From positions 1-64,000 of the forward strand of contig JAAFHZ010000008.1 of NCBI GenBank assembly GCA_013297675.1: DNA of 64,000 bases, read 5' to 3'. The notes under the pieces are model-generated. The model was given only the letters and a program-made list of their open reading frames with translations, ran no database searches and was not told the origin of the DNA. Each line of letters opens with the position of its first letter. The first letter of the stretch is position 1. Below, piece by piece: positions 1 through 7,713 of the stretch. The DNA comes from Synechococcales cyanobacterium bin59.metabat.ball.084. Lineage in GTDB: Bacteria > Cyanobacteriota > Cyanobacteriia > Cyanobacteriales > Chamaesiphonaceae. The position numbers and the translations under genes are program-made.

Positions 1-1084
1 AAAGTCATGTTTCAATCCCTGAAAGGGATTCGGGAGCATTGTTACAATGGATGCGACCCAAGGGGAAGAAAAACATCACTGGTTTCAATCCCTGAAAGGG
101 ATTCGGGAGCATTGTTACCCTCGATTTGGCGGATTCTCGATTTGGCGGATTATTGGTTTCAATCCCTGAAAGGGATTCGGGAGCATTGTTACGGCAAGAA
201 TGATCAACCAACAAATACAATCAATATTCAGGTTTCAATCCCTGAAAGGGATTCGGGAGCATTGTTACCTCGGCAGTTTTGCGGGCTGAGTAAGCCTCGT
301 TATGTTTCAATCCCTGAAAGGGATTCGGGAGCATTGTTACAAAAATCTCAGCTCACGGCAAACCAGCAACAAACCACCCGTTTCAATCCCTGAAAGGGAT
401 TCGGGAGCATTGTTACAAGGTGCAGTTGTTCGACAATACATGGCATATGGTACGTTTCAATCCCTGAAAGGGATTCGGGAGCATTGTTACGCGATACCTG
501 GTATCGACCATTGAGCAAGAGATCAGTTTCAATCCCTGAAAGGGATTCGGGAGCATTGTTACGAGCTTGGGTGATCACCTTGGCCTATTTGTTGGCTATG
601 GATCAGTTTCAATCCCTGAAAGGGATTCGGGAGCATTGTTACGTCAAATATTGCTTTCTGCTGAGAGGTACTTCTAGTTTCAATCCCTGAAAGGGATTCG
701 GGAGCATTGTTACTAACCAAGCTTTGCAGCTCTAACAGTTAGTATCCCCTGAGGCTGGTTTCAATCCCTGAAAGGGATTCGGGAGCATTGTTACATCATT
801 TGATATTCCAGTGCCCCCATTAACTCTAGTTTCAATCCCTGAAAGGGATTCGGGAGCATTGTTACTTTATAATAAATCAAGATATTGATACTTTATCTAG
901 GTTTCAATCCCTGAAAGGGATTCGGGAGCATTGTTACTTCAATCTCTTTGCCCATGAGTCGCAGAATCACCCGTTTCAATCCCTGAAAGGGATTCGGGAG
1001 CATTGTTACCAGTGCTGACCTAATTGCTGACTTATCCATTCCGATAAGTTTCAATCCCTGAAAGGGATTCGGGAGCATTGTTAC
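1..1084 (-). CRISPR. CRISPR array, 15 repeats, truncated at the left edge
   Basis: Fifteen apparently identical 37-nt repeats occupy 9-45, 82-118, 156-192, 232-268, 304-340, 380-416, 454-490, 526-562, 606-642, 677-713, 758-794, 829-865, 901-937, 973-1009 and 1048-1084. They begin GTTTCAATCCCTGAAAGGGA and end GCATTGTTAC on the plus strand. The fourteen spacers are 34-44 nt, and bases 1-8 are part of a further spacer, so the array continues to the left. The reverse complement of the repeat ends in ATTGAAAC, the 5' handle form typical of cyanobacterial type I-D/III arrays. The crRNA precursor is therefore read on the minus strand and the newest spacer is at 1010-1047. The inner AATCCCTgaAAGGGATT palindrome would give the crRNA stem. 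No cas gene lies to the right within this window, so the effector must be to the left or elsewhere. I saw no spacer matching another part of the window, though I could not do an exhaustive search. Confidence 0.97.
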
Positions 1085-1448
1085 CCCAGCCTCTTGGAGG
1101 CATTGATATATGTTGTTTTCAAGGTGCGTTTGCGCGGCTGAGCCAACAGAATCAAATATATCATAAAAAGTCCCCTTTGGCTAACAGAGCAAAAAGTCCA
1201 AAAACCTTTCTCCTCAACAGTTCTAAGACTTGCGCGGCTCAATGTTTGACCCGAAAAACCTCAAACCGTTGTCAGTCATATCATCCAACCGATATTTCTC
1301 CAGTCACTTTTCTAACACCCACCCACCCGCGCAAAAACAAAAATTCTGGCCACCTTAATACTCTTGACACCTATCCCCAAACCTAAGCAACTGACCAACA
1401 CGATTGTTACACATTTTCGATCGAGCATAAAATTTGCTCTGAACAATG
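1085..1448 (-). promoter_or_regulatory. CRISPR leader region
   Basis: This 364-bp gene-free stretch abuts the last perfect repeat on the side from which the array should be transcribed. It holds two copies of a TTGCGCGGCT motif, at 1130-1139 and 1230-1239, exactly 100 bp apart. Each has a GAG- or CAA-type flank (read on minus as AGCCGCGCAA). On minus the inner copy is followed by a CTTGAAAAC tract and then, after about 30 bases, by the first repeat. No convincing coding frame fits here: the open frame at 1078-1386 starts inside a repeat and is low-quality. Leader identity is inferred from repeat orientation and position, and no transcription start was identified. Confidence 0.6.
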
Positions 1449-1703
1449 CTAAGTAGAAAAGCTAGCAACCTCGATCGAGGTTGTAACTGCCCGTGTTTTG
1501 CGCTCGTACTTGATACGATCAATTTCTCTAAGAGTCTGTGATGTTAAGTAACTTGCATCGCAGCTTGGGCAGCTAACAACCGGTACATTCTCGATTACAA
1601 GTAACTCTTTTCCCCTCCCATATGTTCGAGGTGCATAGCGAGTTCTGGCTTGAGCAAAGCCACAAACGTCACAAACAGTAATTCCTTCAGTTTCAGAGCG
1701 CAT
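1449..1703 (-). CDS. YgiT-type zinc finger protein (MqsA N-terminal-like antitoxin)
   Basis: An 84-residue protein. Two CxxC pairs are visible, CDVCGF near residue 11 and CPSCDA near residue 45, spaced as in the zinc-binding N-terminal domain of MqsA/YgiT antitoxins. The C-terminal helix-turn-helix of full MqsA is missing, which is usual for short cyanobacterial YgiT proteins. The start overlaps the end of the upstream DUF4258 gene by 11 bases, so the two are probably co-translated. In this family pairing the YgiT protein is taken as the antitoxin. It sits immediately beyond the CRISPR leader. The family assignment is good; antitoxin activity is inferred. Confidence 0.8.
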   Translation of the reverse strand: MRSETEGITVCDVCGFAQARTRYAPRTYGRGKELLVIENVPVVSCPSCDASYLTSQTLREIDRIKYERKTRAVTTSIEVASFST

Positions 1704-1974
1704 AGACTGTGATGATTATTACTTTGCCAGACAAACCTATCTTAACAATTACTTCGACAAAATTGCCATCGGTAGAATATCCTCGAATCCGATATTTTCT
1801 TTCTGCTGTAGCTTTATCCTTTTGCTGCTCAATAATTTCACCCGTCAAGATAGCCTGCTCAACATCAGATATCGTCAAGTTGTCATCATCCATCTCTTCA
1901 TCAGCATGAATAGTCATCACATACTGTTGCTGAACAATTTTTTCTTGGATATTTGCGAGAGCAGATGCAGACAT
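1693..1974 (-). CDS. DUF4258 domain protein (putative toxin partner of the YgiT protein)
   Basis: About 93 residues from the ATG at 1974; an in-frame ATG at 2013 would add 13 residues. I prefer 1974 because family members start just before the conserved helix (here near ANIQEKIVQQQYVMTIHADE). The core HADEEMDDDNLTISDVEQAILTGEIIE followed by a beta-rich YRIRGYSTDG...KVIIITVY tail is the DUF4258 pattern, usually found upstream of YgiT zinc-finger genes and related in fold to MqsR/RelE-type toxins. The gene order (DUF4258 first, zinc finger second, overlapping) matches that arrangement. The HIP-type CGATCG word is absent from the gene. Toxin function is not proven by the sequence. Confidence 0.75.
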   Translation of the reverse strand: MSASALANIQEKIVQQQYVMTIHADEEMDDDNLTISDVEQAILTGEIIEQQKDKATAERKYRIRGYSTDGNFVEVIVKIGLSGKVIIITVYAL

Positions 1975-2242
1975 GGTTATGGATGATGTTGAAAAAATAT
2001 AATGGATTATCATCGTAACCTACCAGCTAGGATAATAATAGAAGCCAATCCATAACATTAAGTATCGTTAAATAGTGCCCAGCTTAGTTTACAAAACTAG
2101 CCCCTGACCCTCACAATGAGAGCCGTTTGGCAAACCCAGACCCCCATCTGGTACTCTGGAGATCGCACAAGTTGGCATCCCAGATCCAACGCCCATATAT
2201 AAATTTTTATTAAAAAACTTTCGGCATAGCATTGGAGCAAAT

Positions 2243-3535
2243 ATGAACATCACCGCGATCGGTTTGAGCCACAAAACAGCCCCCGTAGAAGTTCGGGAAA
2301 AACTCAGCATCCCCGAACCCCAAATCGAAGCCGCCATCAAAACCCTCCAAAGCTACCCCCACATCGAAGAAGTCGCCATCCTCAGCACCTGCAACCGCCT
2401 CGAAATTTATCTCGTTTCCAAAGATGCCGAGATGGGCATCCGGGAAGTCAGCCAATTCTTGACCGAATATGGCCAACTCTCGATCGAAGACCTCCGCCAT
2501 CACCTCTTTATGCTCCTCCACGACGACGCAGTTATGCACCTCATGCGCGTGGCCGCCGGACTAGACAGCCTTGTTCTGGGCGAAGGCCAAATCCTCTCCC
2601 AAGTCAAAAATACCCACAAACTCGGCCAACAATACGGCGGCATCGGCTCCATCCTGCATAAACTCTTCCGCCAAGCTCTCACCGCCGGTAAGCGCGTCCG
2701 CACCGAAACCAGCATCGGCACTGGCGCAGTTTCGATCAGCTCTGCTGCCGTCGAACTAGCCCAAATGAAAGTAGCCAGCTTGGCCGATCAATCGATCGCC
2801 ATCGTGGGAGCCGGGAAAATGTCTCGGCTGCTGGTACAGCATTTAATCTCCAAAGGTGCGCAAGATGTCACGGTGTTAAACCGATCGGCCAAACGCGCCG
2901 AAGACTTGCGCAAAATGTTTCCCGAAATTGAACTAAAGCTAGAACCCTTGGCCGAAATGCTGCCAGTGATTGCCAAGTCTTCGATCGTCTTTACCAGCAC
3001 CGCCTCCAATGACCCCTTATTAGACAAACACAACCTAGGTGGAGTATTGGCGGCGGAAAGCTCCCTGATGATCTTTGATATTTCGGTGCCCCGCAACGTT
3101 CACTCCAACGCTAATGATCTGAACAATGTTCAAGCCTTCAACGTTGATGATCTGAAAGCTGTCGTGGCACAAAACCAAGAAGGCCGTAGGCAAATGGCGA
3201 TCGAAGCCGAAGCCCTATTAGACGAAGAACTTGCGAACTTCACCGAATGGTGGCGCTCTTTAGAAACAGTGCCTACCATGAACAGTCTGCGAGACAAAAT
3301 GGAAAACATTCGGGTGCAAGAACTCGAAAAAGCCTTATCTCGCTTAGGTGCTGAGTTTGCGGGTAGAAACCAAGAAGTAATCGAAACACTCACCAAAGGC
3401 ATTATTAATAAAATTCTCTATGACCCCATGGTGCAGCTACGTGCTCAGCAAGATATTGAGACTCGTCAACAGGCCATGTTAGCTCTGCGAACTTTGTTTA
3501 ATCTTGATGGGGCTGTGACTAATACTCAAAGCTAG
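2243..3535 (+). CDS. hemA: Glutamyl-tRNA reductase
   Basis: A 430-residue enzyme, the expected length. It reduces glutamyl-tRNA(Glu) with NADPH to glutamate-1-semialdehyde, the first committed step of tetrapyrrole (chlorophyll, haem, bilin) synthesis in the C5 pathway. The N-terminus ([19 protein letters not shown]) is the family signature. The catalytic cysteine lies in [11 protein letters not shown] near residue 50. The [16 protein letters not shown] block follows, then a Rossmann NADPH site ([11 protein letters not shown] near residue 190) and the C-terminal dimerisation helices (DPMVQLRAQ). It is transcribed alone here, with about 230 bp of non-coding sequence upstream and an AbrB-type antitoxin gene downstream. 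No riboswitch was recognised in the leader. Confidence 0.97.
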   Translation: MNITAIGLSHKTAPVEVREKLSIPEPQIEAAIKTLQSYPHIEEVAILSTCNRLEIYLVSKDAEMGIREVSQFLTEYGQLSIEDLRHHLFMLLHDDAVMHLMRVAAGLDSLVLGEGQILSQVKNTHKLGQQYGGIGSILHKLFRQALTAGKRVRTETSIGTGAVSISSAAVELAQMKVASLADQSIAIVGAGKMSRLLVQHLISKGAQDVTVLNRSAKRAEDLRKMFPEIELKLEPLAEMLPVIAKSSIVFTSTASNDPLLDKHNLGGVLAAESSLMIFDISVPRNVHSNANDLNNVQAFNVDDLKAVVAQNQEGRRQMAIEAEALLDEELANFTEWWRSLETVPTMNSLRDKMENIRVQELEKALSRLGAEFAGRNQEVIETLTKGIINKILYDPMVQLRAQQDIETRQQAMLALRTLFNLDGAVTNTQS

Positions 3536-3569
3536 TTTCTGCCAGCTTAACGTTTTGCTTGTCACAAAG

Positions 3570-3839
3570 ATGATGAGTGATTACAATAGTAATTACTCAC
3601 CATCTTTAAATAACATGCAAGTTAAACTACGAAAAGTGGGGAATTCGATCGGCACTAGCTTCCCGAAAGAAGTCCTCGATCGATTAGGGCTAGTAGAAGG
3701 AGACTCAATGAATTTAGTAATCACAGATGATGGCATCAAATTAGTAATTCATGATCCTAACTTTGATCAGGTAATGCAAGCCTATAGAGAAGGGGCATCA
3801 CAATATCGCAATGCCATGCGAGAACTGGCGGATGCCTGA
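3570..3839 (+). CDS. AbrB/MazE/SpoVT-family antitoxin, orphan
   Basis: About 89 residues from the ATG at 3570. A later ATG at 3615 starts exactly at the domain (MQVKLRKVGNSIGTSFPKE) and may be the real start; neither has a clear ribosome binding site. The swapped-hairpin AbrB DNA-binding motif is clear: KVGNSIGTSFPKEVLDRLGL followed by EGDSMNLVITDDGIKLV. The C-terminal helix (FDQVMQAYREGASQYRNAMRELA) is the usual toxin-contact segment of antitoxins paired with Doc or PIN toxins. No toxin gene follows: the next gene is on the other strand 9 bp away. This looks like an orphan antitoxin left after toxin loss, or a solitary regulator. Confidence 0.8.
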   Translation: MMSDYNSNYSPSLNNMQVKLRKVGNSIGTSFPKEVLDRLGLVEGDSMNLVITDDGIKLVIHDPNFDQVMQAYREGASQYRNAMRELADA

Positions 3840-3847
3840 AATAATCT

Positions 3848-4429
3848 CTATTCAGGTTCTGGAGTTAAAACTAGACCGCGATACACTTTCTCGATCAGAA
3901 AGCTCAAATTAATGCTTTTTAGCTCTACAATGTCTCCTGCTTGATAATTGATAATTACCCAGTCACCAGCATCATTTTTGTGATACAAATCCATTTCAAT
4001 TTTGACAGAGCTGACTAATAAGTAATCTTGTAAAACTGGGTTGTTTCGGTACAGCCTAAACTTACCACCTCGGTCATAAGACTCTGTGCTATCTGACAAA
4101 ACCTCCACGATTAAGCATGGATAGGTAATGTACTTAGTGGTAGTTTTATCTCGCTCATCACAGGTTACGCTGACATCTGGATATGTATAATTGTCGGTCG
4201 CAACAATATTAACTTTTAGATCGGAGTTACCAGTTTCACAGCCACTACCCTCTAGGTGATTGGAGAGCAAGGTAATAAATCTCACAGAAATTAAGCTGTG
4301 GTTTTTGCTGCCACCGCTCATAGCATAAACTTCGCCATCAATATATTCATATTTTTCTAGCTGTTTCTCTTCCCAAGCAAAGTATTCTTCGGGAGTGAAT
4401 CGGGGAAAGTTTTCTTTTACCGCAATCAT
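3848..4429 (-). CDS. Uma2 family endonuclease-fold protein (DUF820), copy A
   Basis: A 193-residue Uma2/DUF820 protein with a PD-(D/E)XK restriction-endonuclease-like fold, a family expanded in cyanobacteria and of unknown cellular role. Motifs: FTPEEYFAWEEKQ and EYIDGEVYAMSGGS near the N-terminus, then NYTYPDVSVTCDE (the PD of the nuclease core) and PCLIVEVLSDSTESYDRGGKF (the E-x-V core and following basic residue). I chose the ATG at 4429 because it gives the same N-terminus as the neighbouring copy; the in-frame ATG at 4501 would add an unrelated 24-residue tail. It is a tandem duplicate of the gene at 4507-5088. Replaced residues cluster in the middle (about 45-75), which may be the diverging substrate surface. 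Confidence 0.85.
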   Translation of the reverse strand: MIAVKENFPRFTPEEYFAWEEKQLEKYEYIDGEVYAMSGGSKNHSLISVRFITLLSNHLEGSGCETGNSDLKVNIVATDNYTYPDVSVTCDERDKTTTKYITYPCLIVEVLSDSTESYDRGGKFRLYRNNPVLQDYLLVSSVKIEMDLYHKNDAGDWVIINYQAGDIVELKSINLSFLIEKVYRGLVLTPEPE

Positions 4430-4506
4430 GGTTTTATGTCTTGGTTGATTATTATTAGGGGAAGGCGGATTGGATTCACAATTTTCTCTGCCATTAGCCA
4501 AATGAT

Positions 4507-5088
4507 TTATTCAGATTCTGGAGTTAAAACTAGGCCACGATACACTTGCTCGATCGAAAAGCTCAGATCAATGCTTTTTAGTTCGACAGTATCTCCTGCT
4601 TGATAATTAATAATCACCCAGTCACCAGCATCATTTTTGTGATACAAATCCATTTCAATTCTGGCAGAGCTAACCAATAGATAATCTTGTAAAATCGGGT
4701 TGTTTCGGTACAGTCTAAACTTACCACCTCGGTCATAAGACTCTGTGCTATCTGATAAGACCTCCACGATTAAGCAGGGGTAGGTAATATACTTTGTAGT
4801 AGCTTTATCTCGATCGTCACAGGTTACGCTAGCATCTGGGTAAGTGTAGTTAGTAGTAGCAAAAATGTTGACCTTAATATCAGAGTTGCCAGTTATGCAG
4901 TTGCTATTATCTAAATGGTTGTCAAACATGGCAGTCAACTTGATCGCTATTCGACCATGATTGATGCTGCCACCGCTCATGGCATAAACTTCGCCGTCAA
5001 TATATTCGTATTTCTCTAGCTGTTTCTCTTCCCAAGCAAAGTATTCTTCGGGAGTGAACCGGGGAAAGTTTTCTTTTACAGCAATCAT
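4507..5088 (-). CDS. Uma2 family endonuclease-fold protein (DUF820), copy B
   Basis: A 193-residue protein very similar to the following gene (3848-4429). The first 41 residues (MIAVKENFPRF... through AMSGGS) are identical, as are nearly all residues of the nuclease core (YPDASVTCDD..., PCLIVEVLSDSTESYDRGG) and the C-terminus. It keeps the putative PD...E-x-V catalytic pattern. The stop is 77 bp upstream of copy A's start, so the pair may be cotranscribed. Its own upstream region (5089-5199) shows no obvious promoter. The function of Uma2 proteins is not established; nuclease activity is inferred from the fold only. Confidence 0.85.
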   Translation of the reverse strand: MIAVKENFPRFTPEEYFAWEEKQLEKYEYIDGEVYAMSGGSINHGRIAIKLTAMFDNHLDNSNCITGNSDIKVNIFATTNYTYPDASVTCDDRDKATTKYITYPCLIVEVLSDSTESYDRGGKFRLYRNNPILQDYLLVSSARIEMDLYHKNDAGDWVIINYQAGDTVELKSIDLSFSIEQVYRGLVLTPESE

Positions 5089-5199
5089 GGTTGTTCAGAT
5101 CCTGTGGATTATTTTAAGGTGGAGAAAATCCAACTTATAGCAATGAGTTGGGATTTGGCCCAACTCTTTTTACTATTTTCCCACCCCTTTTTTGAGTTT

Positions 5200-6120
5200 T
5201 TATGAGAAGGTTACAATGCTGACCCAATCTTGATAGCTATCATGCTTACCTTGGGTAATTGCTGTCATGGCATCTTTAATTTTGGTAGTGATTTCACCGG
5301 GAGCATGGGGAATCTGGTAATTTTCTACCCGACTCACCATCGATACCTTTGCTGCCGTGCCGCAGAGAAATACCTCATCAGCAATAAACAGCTCCGATTT
5401 ATCGATCGGTCTTTCAATTACCTCAATACCCAAATTTCTGGCCACCGTAATAATGCTATCGCGGGTAATGCCCTCTAAAATATCCTGATCAGCTCCAGGA
5501 GTATAGAGCTTGCCGTTGCGCACCATGAAAATATTCATGCCGGTAGCTTCCGAAATCTTGCCTTGAGAGTTCAGCAAAATTGCCTCATCAAACCCCGAGT
5601 TATAGGCTTCGGTCTTAGCTAGCGAAGATGTGATGTAAGCACCGCTAATTTTGCCTCGCAGTGGCAAGCTGATATCTTCTTGACGATGCCAAGAACTCAT
5701 CCGGCAGCTCACGCCTTCTGGCTTGCTGAGATATTCACCTAAGTACAAGCCATAGATAAAAAAGTTCTGCTCAATATCGTGTAAACGGGGCGCAATCCCC
5801 AAACCTGAAGAATAGACAAAAGGCCGCAGATAAAACGGCTTGGTGGGTTTATTTTGTTTAATAAACTCAATCATGGCGCTTTCAATTTTATCTGGGGGCA
5901 AATCATAGTGCATGAAGCGGGCACTGTGACTCAAGCGCTGACAATGCCGATCGAGTCGAAACAGCAAAGCTCGATCGGGCTGGGCTTCGTCTACCCAACC
6001 ACGTAAACCGCCGAAAGCACCAGTTCCATAATGTAGAGCATGGGTGGCGATCGAAATATTAGCTTCGCGGAAAGGCACAAACTTGCCTTCAAAGTAGGCG
6101 ATCGGGAGAAACTCTTCCAT
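5200..6120 (-). CDS. ilvE: Branched-chain amino acid aminotransferase
   Basis: A 306-residue PLP fold-type IV aminotransferase from the ATG at 6120 (an ATG at 6138 adds six residues). It transfers amino groups between glutamate and the branched-chain 2-oxo acids in valine, leucine and isoleucine synthesis. Diagnostic features: HALHYGTGAFGGLRGW near residue 30, the PLP-binding lysine in SLAKTEAYNSGFDEAILL, ISEATGMNIFMV, and the C-terminal GITRDSIITVARNLG...EVFLCGTAA block that contacts the cofactor phosphate. It is monocistronic here. The gene for citramalate synthase, which feeds the same isoleucine pathway, is far away at 58393. Confidence 0.93.
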   Translation of the reverse strand: MEEFLPIAYFEGKFVPFREANISIATHALHYGTGAFGGLRGWVDEAQPDRALLFRLDRHCQRLSHSARFMHYDLPPDKIESAMIEFIKQNKPTKPFYLRPFVYSSGLGIAPRLHDIEQNFFIYGLYLGEYLSKPEGVSCRMSSWHRQEDISLPLRGKISGAYITSSLAKTEAYNSGFDEAILLNSQGKISEATGMNIFMVRNGKLYTPGADQDILEGITRDSIITVARNLGIEVIERPIDKSELFIADEVFLCGTAAKVSMVSRVENYQIPHAPGEITTKIKDAMTAITQGKHDSYQDWVSIVTFS

Positions 6121-6384
6121 AGCAGAATCCTGTAGCATGGTGGCCAGAAGTCAGATTCTACCAAAAAAATGGCTCAAGAACCGACCTTGTTATCCATCAT
6201 TGGGTGGAGATCTGGGAATCTCTGCACTGGTCATGAAAATGAAGAGTTAAGTTAAATTACTCAGGTGGTTTGCCAAAAGCTCAGGGCATCATGTATGAAT
6301 GAATAGATCGTTGAAACGATAAGAAGAATGTTTTTCGCTCCGGCTTCATAAACGCCAATTAAAAAATCTGGTTCTGTCAATATT

Positions 6385-7590
6385 ATGCGCTTTCTCTTTC
6401 TACACAATAATTTCCCGGCTCAATATCGGCACATTATTCAAGCATTGGCTAAAGATCCGGCTAACCAAGTTTTTTTTGTAACTAAGGCTGCCGAACCCCA
6501 ACTGCCGGGAGTAACTAAGCTGATCTACAAGCCCAGCCGTGATCCGCATAATAATACTCACCATTATTTGTTGCCGCTAGAAAACTCGGTGCTGCATGGT
6601 CAGGCGGTGTTTGTTTTGATGGAAAAGCTCAAGAAGCAGGGCTTTGTGCCCGATGTGATGTGTGGCCATTCCGGCTGGGGTCCGACGCTATTTTTGAAAG
6701 ATGCTTTTCCTCAAACGCCTTTGATGTGCTATTTCGAGTGGTTTTACAACATGTATGGCAGCGATATGGACTTTGAAAAAAATGGTGTCCATAATATCGA
6801 TGACATGGCACGAATTCGGATTAAGAATGCTTCGATTTTGGTGGAGCTGTATTCTTGCGATCGAGGGCTTTCTCCTACTAATTGGCAAAAATCTCAGTTT
6901 CCCAAAGAATTCCACGATAAAATTTCGGTGATGCACGACGGCGTAGACACCGATTATTTTGTGCCAGATCCAGGAGCTAAGCTAGTAATTCCCAATCTGG
7001 ATCTGAGCGGGGTAGATGAAATTGTGACCTATGTGGCCAGAGGTATGGAGCCGTACCGGGGCTTTCCGCAGTTTATGGAGTCGCTGGTGTACCTGCAAGA
7101 AAAACGCCCTAACTGTCATGCGGTAATTGTGGGTTCGGAGCGGGTTTGCTATGGGCGGGCGCTGCCTAATAATCAAACCTTTAAGCAGTTGATGTTAAGT
7201 AAGCTGCCTAATCTAGATTTATCTCGCATTCATTTTACTGGTTCGCTGCCTTACAACCATTATTTGAAGGTGATTCAGGCTTCTTCGGTACATGTTTATC
7301 TCACTTATCCTTTTGTGCTTTCTTGGTCGGCGATCGAGTCGATGTCTACGGGCTGTTTGGTGTTGGGTTCAGATACTCAGCCTGTCCATGAGGTGATTAC
7401 TGATGGTGAAAATGGTTTGTTGGTAGATTTCTTTGATCCTCGGGCGGTGGCTGACCGCATTAGTGAGGTTTTAGATCATCCTACGCGGATGGCGGAGTTG
7501 CGGGTAAAGGCGCGGCAGACGGTGCTCGATCGGTATGCTTTGAAAGATTTGTTGCCTAAGCAATTGGAGATGATTAAGGGGCTGGCTTAG
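6385..7590 (+). CDS. Glycosyltransferase, GT4-type (GT-B fold)
   Basis: A 401-residue GT-B glycosyltransferase. The N-terminal acceptor domain begins MRFLFLHNNFPAQYRHI, typical of a group of cyanobacterial and proteobacterial GT4 proteins. The C-terminal domain carries VARGMEPYRGFPQFMESL, HFTGSLPYNHYLKVIQAS and WSAIESMSTGCLVLGSD...VITDGENGLLVDFFDP. The last includes the E-x7-type nucleotide-sugar-binding signature. No signal peptide or membrane segment is visible, so it is cytoplasmic or peripheral. Donor and acceptor cannot be told from sequence. It converges with a sugar-nucleotide enzyme gene (7714-10233), suggesting a shared role in surface polysaccharide. The 246-bp region upstream (6139-6384) holds only a small dyad (6307-6320). 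Confidence 0.85.
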   Translation: MRFLFLHNNFPAQYRHIIQALAKDPANQVFFVTKAAEPQLPGVTKLIYKPSRDPHNNTHHYLLPLENSVLHGQAVFVLMEKLKKQGFVPDVMCGHSGWGPTLFLKDAFPQTPLMCYFEWFYNMYGSDMDFEKNGVHNIDDMARIRIKNASILVELYSCDRGLSPTNWQKSQFPKEFHDKISVMHDGVDTDYFVPDPGAKLVIPNLDLSGVDEIVTYVARGMEPYRGFPQFMESLVYLQEKRPNCHAVIVGSERVCYGRALPNNQTFKQLMLSKLPNLDLSRIHFTGSLPYNHYLKVIQASSVHVYLTYPFVLSWSAIESMSTGCLVLGSDTQPVHEVITDGENGLLVDFFDPRAVADRISEVLDHPTRMAELRVKARQTVLDRYALKDLLPKQLEMIKGLA

Positions 7591-7713
7591 TTGGTGGTCG
7601 ATCGCTCTGCTTTAAAGGTTTTTTTGCCCGCAGCAGTTCCCTTGGCAAAAAGACTCTGAAAAATGTTATCAGGGAAATCTTGGATTCCGAATAAGAATAT
7701 TGGGTGCCTAAGG

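Noticed and set aside
7-690. Open frames on both strands inside the CRISPR array
   Set aside because: They translate the repeats (recurring FQSLKGIREHCY and IPERDSGALL) and are artefacts of the array.
1078-1386. A 102-codon frame over the CRISPR leader
   Set aside because: It starts inside the last repeat and has no protein-like composition; the region is better explained as leader.
2210-3402. Several antisense frames opposite hemA, and similar ones opposite other genes
   Set aside because: They shadow strong coding frames and show no family features.
4430-4501. N-terminal extension of Uma2 copy A
   Set aside because: The 24 extra residues are absent from the near-identical copy B, and the internal ATG at 4429 matches its start.
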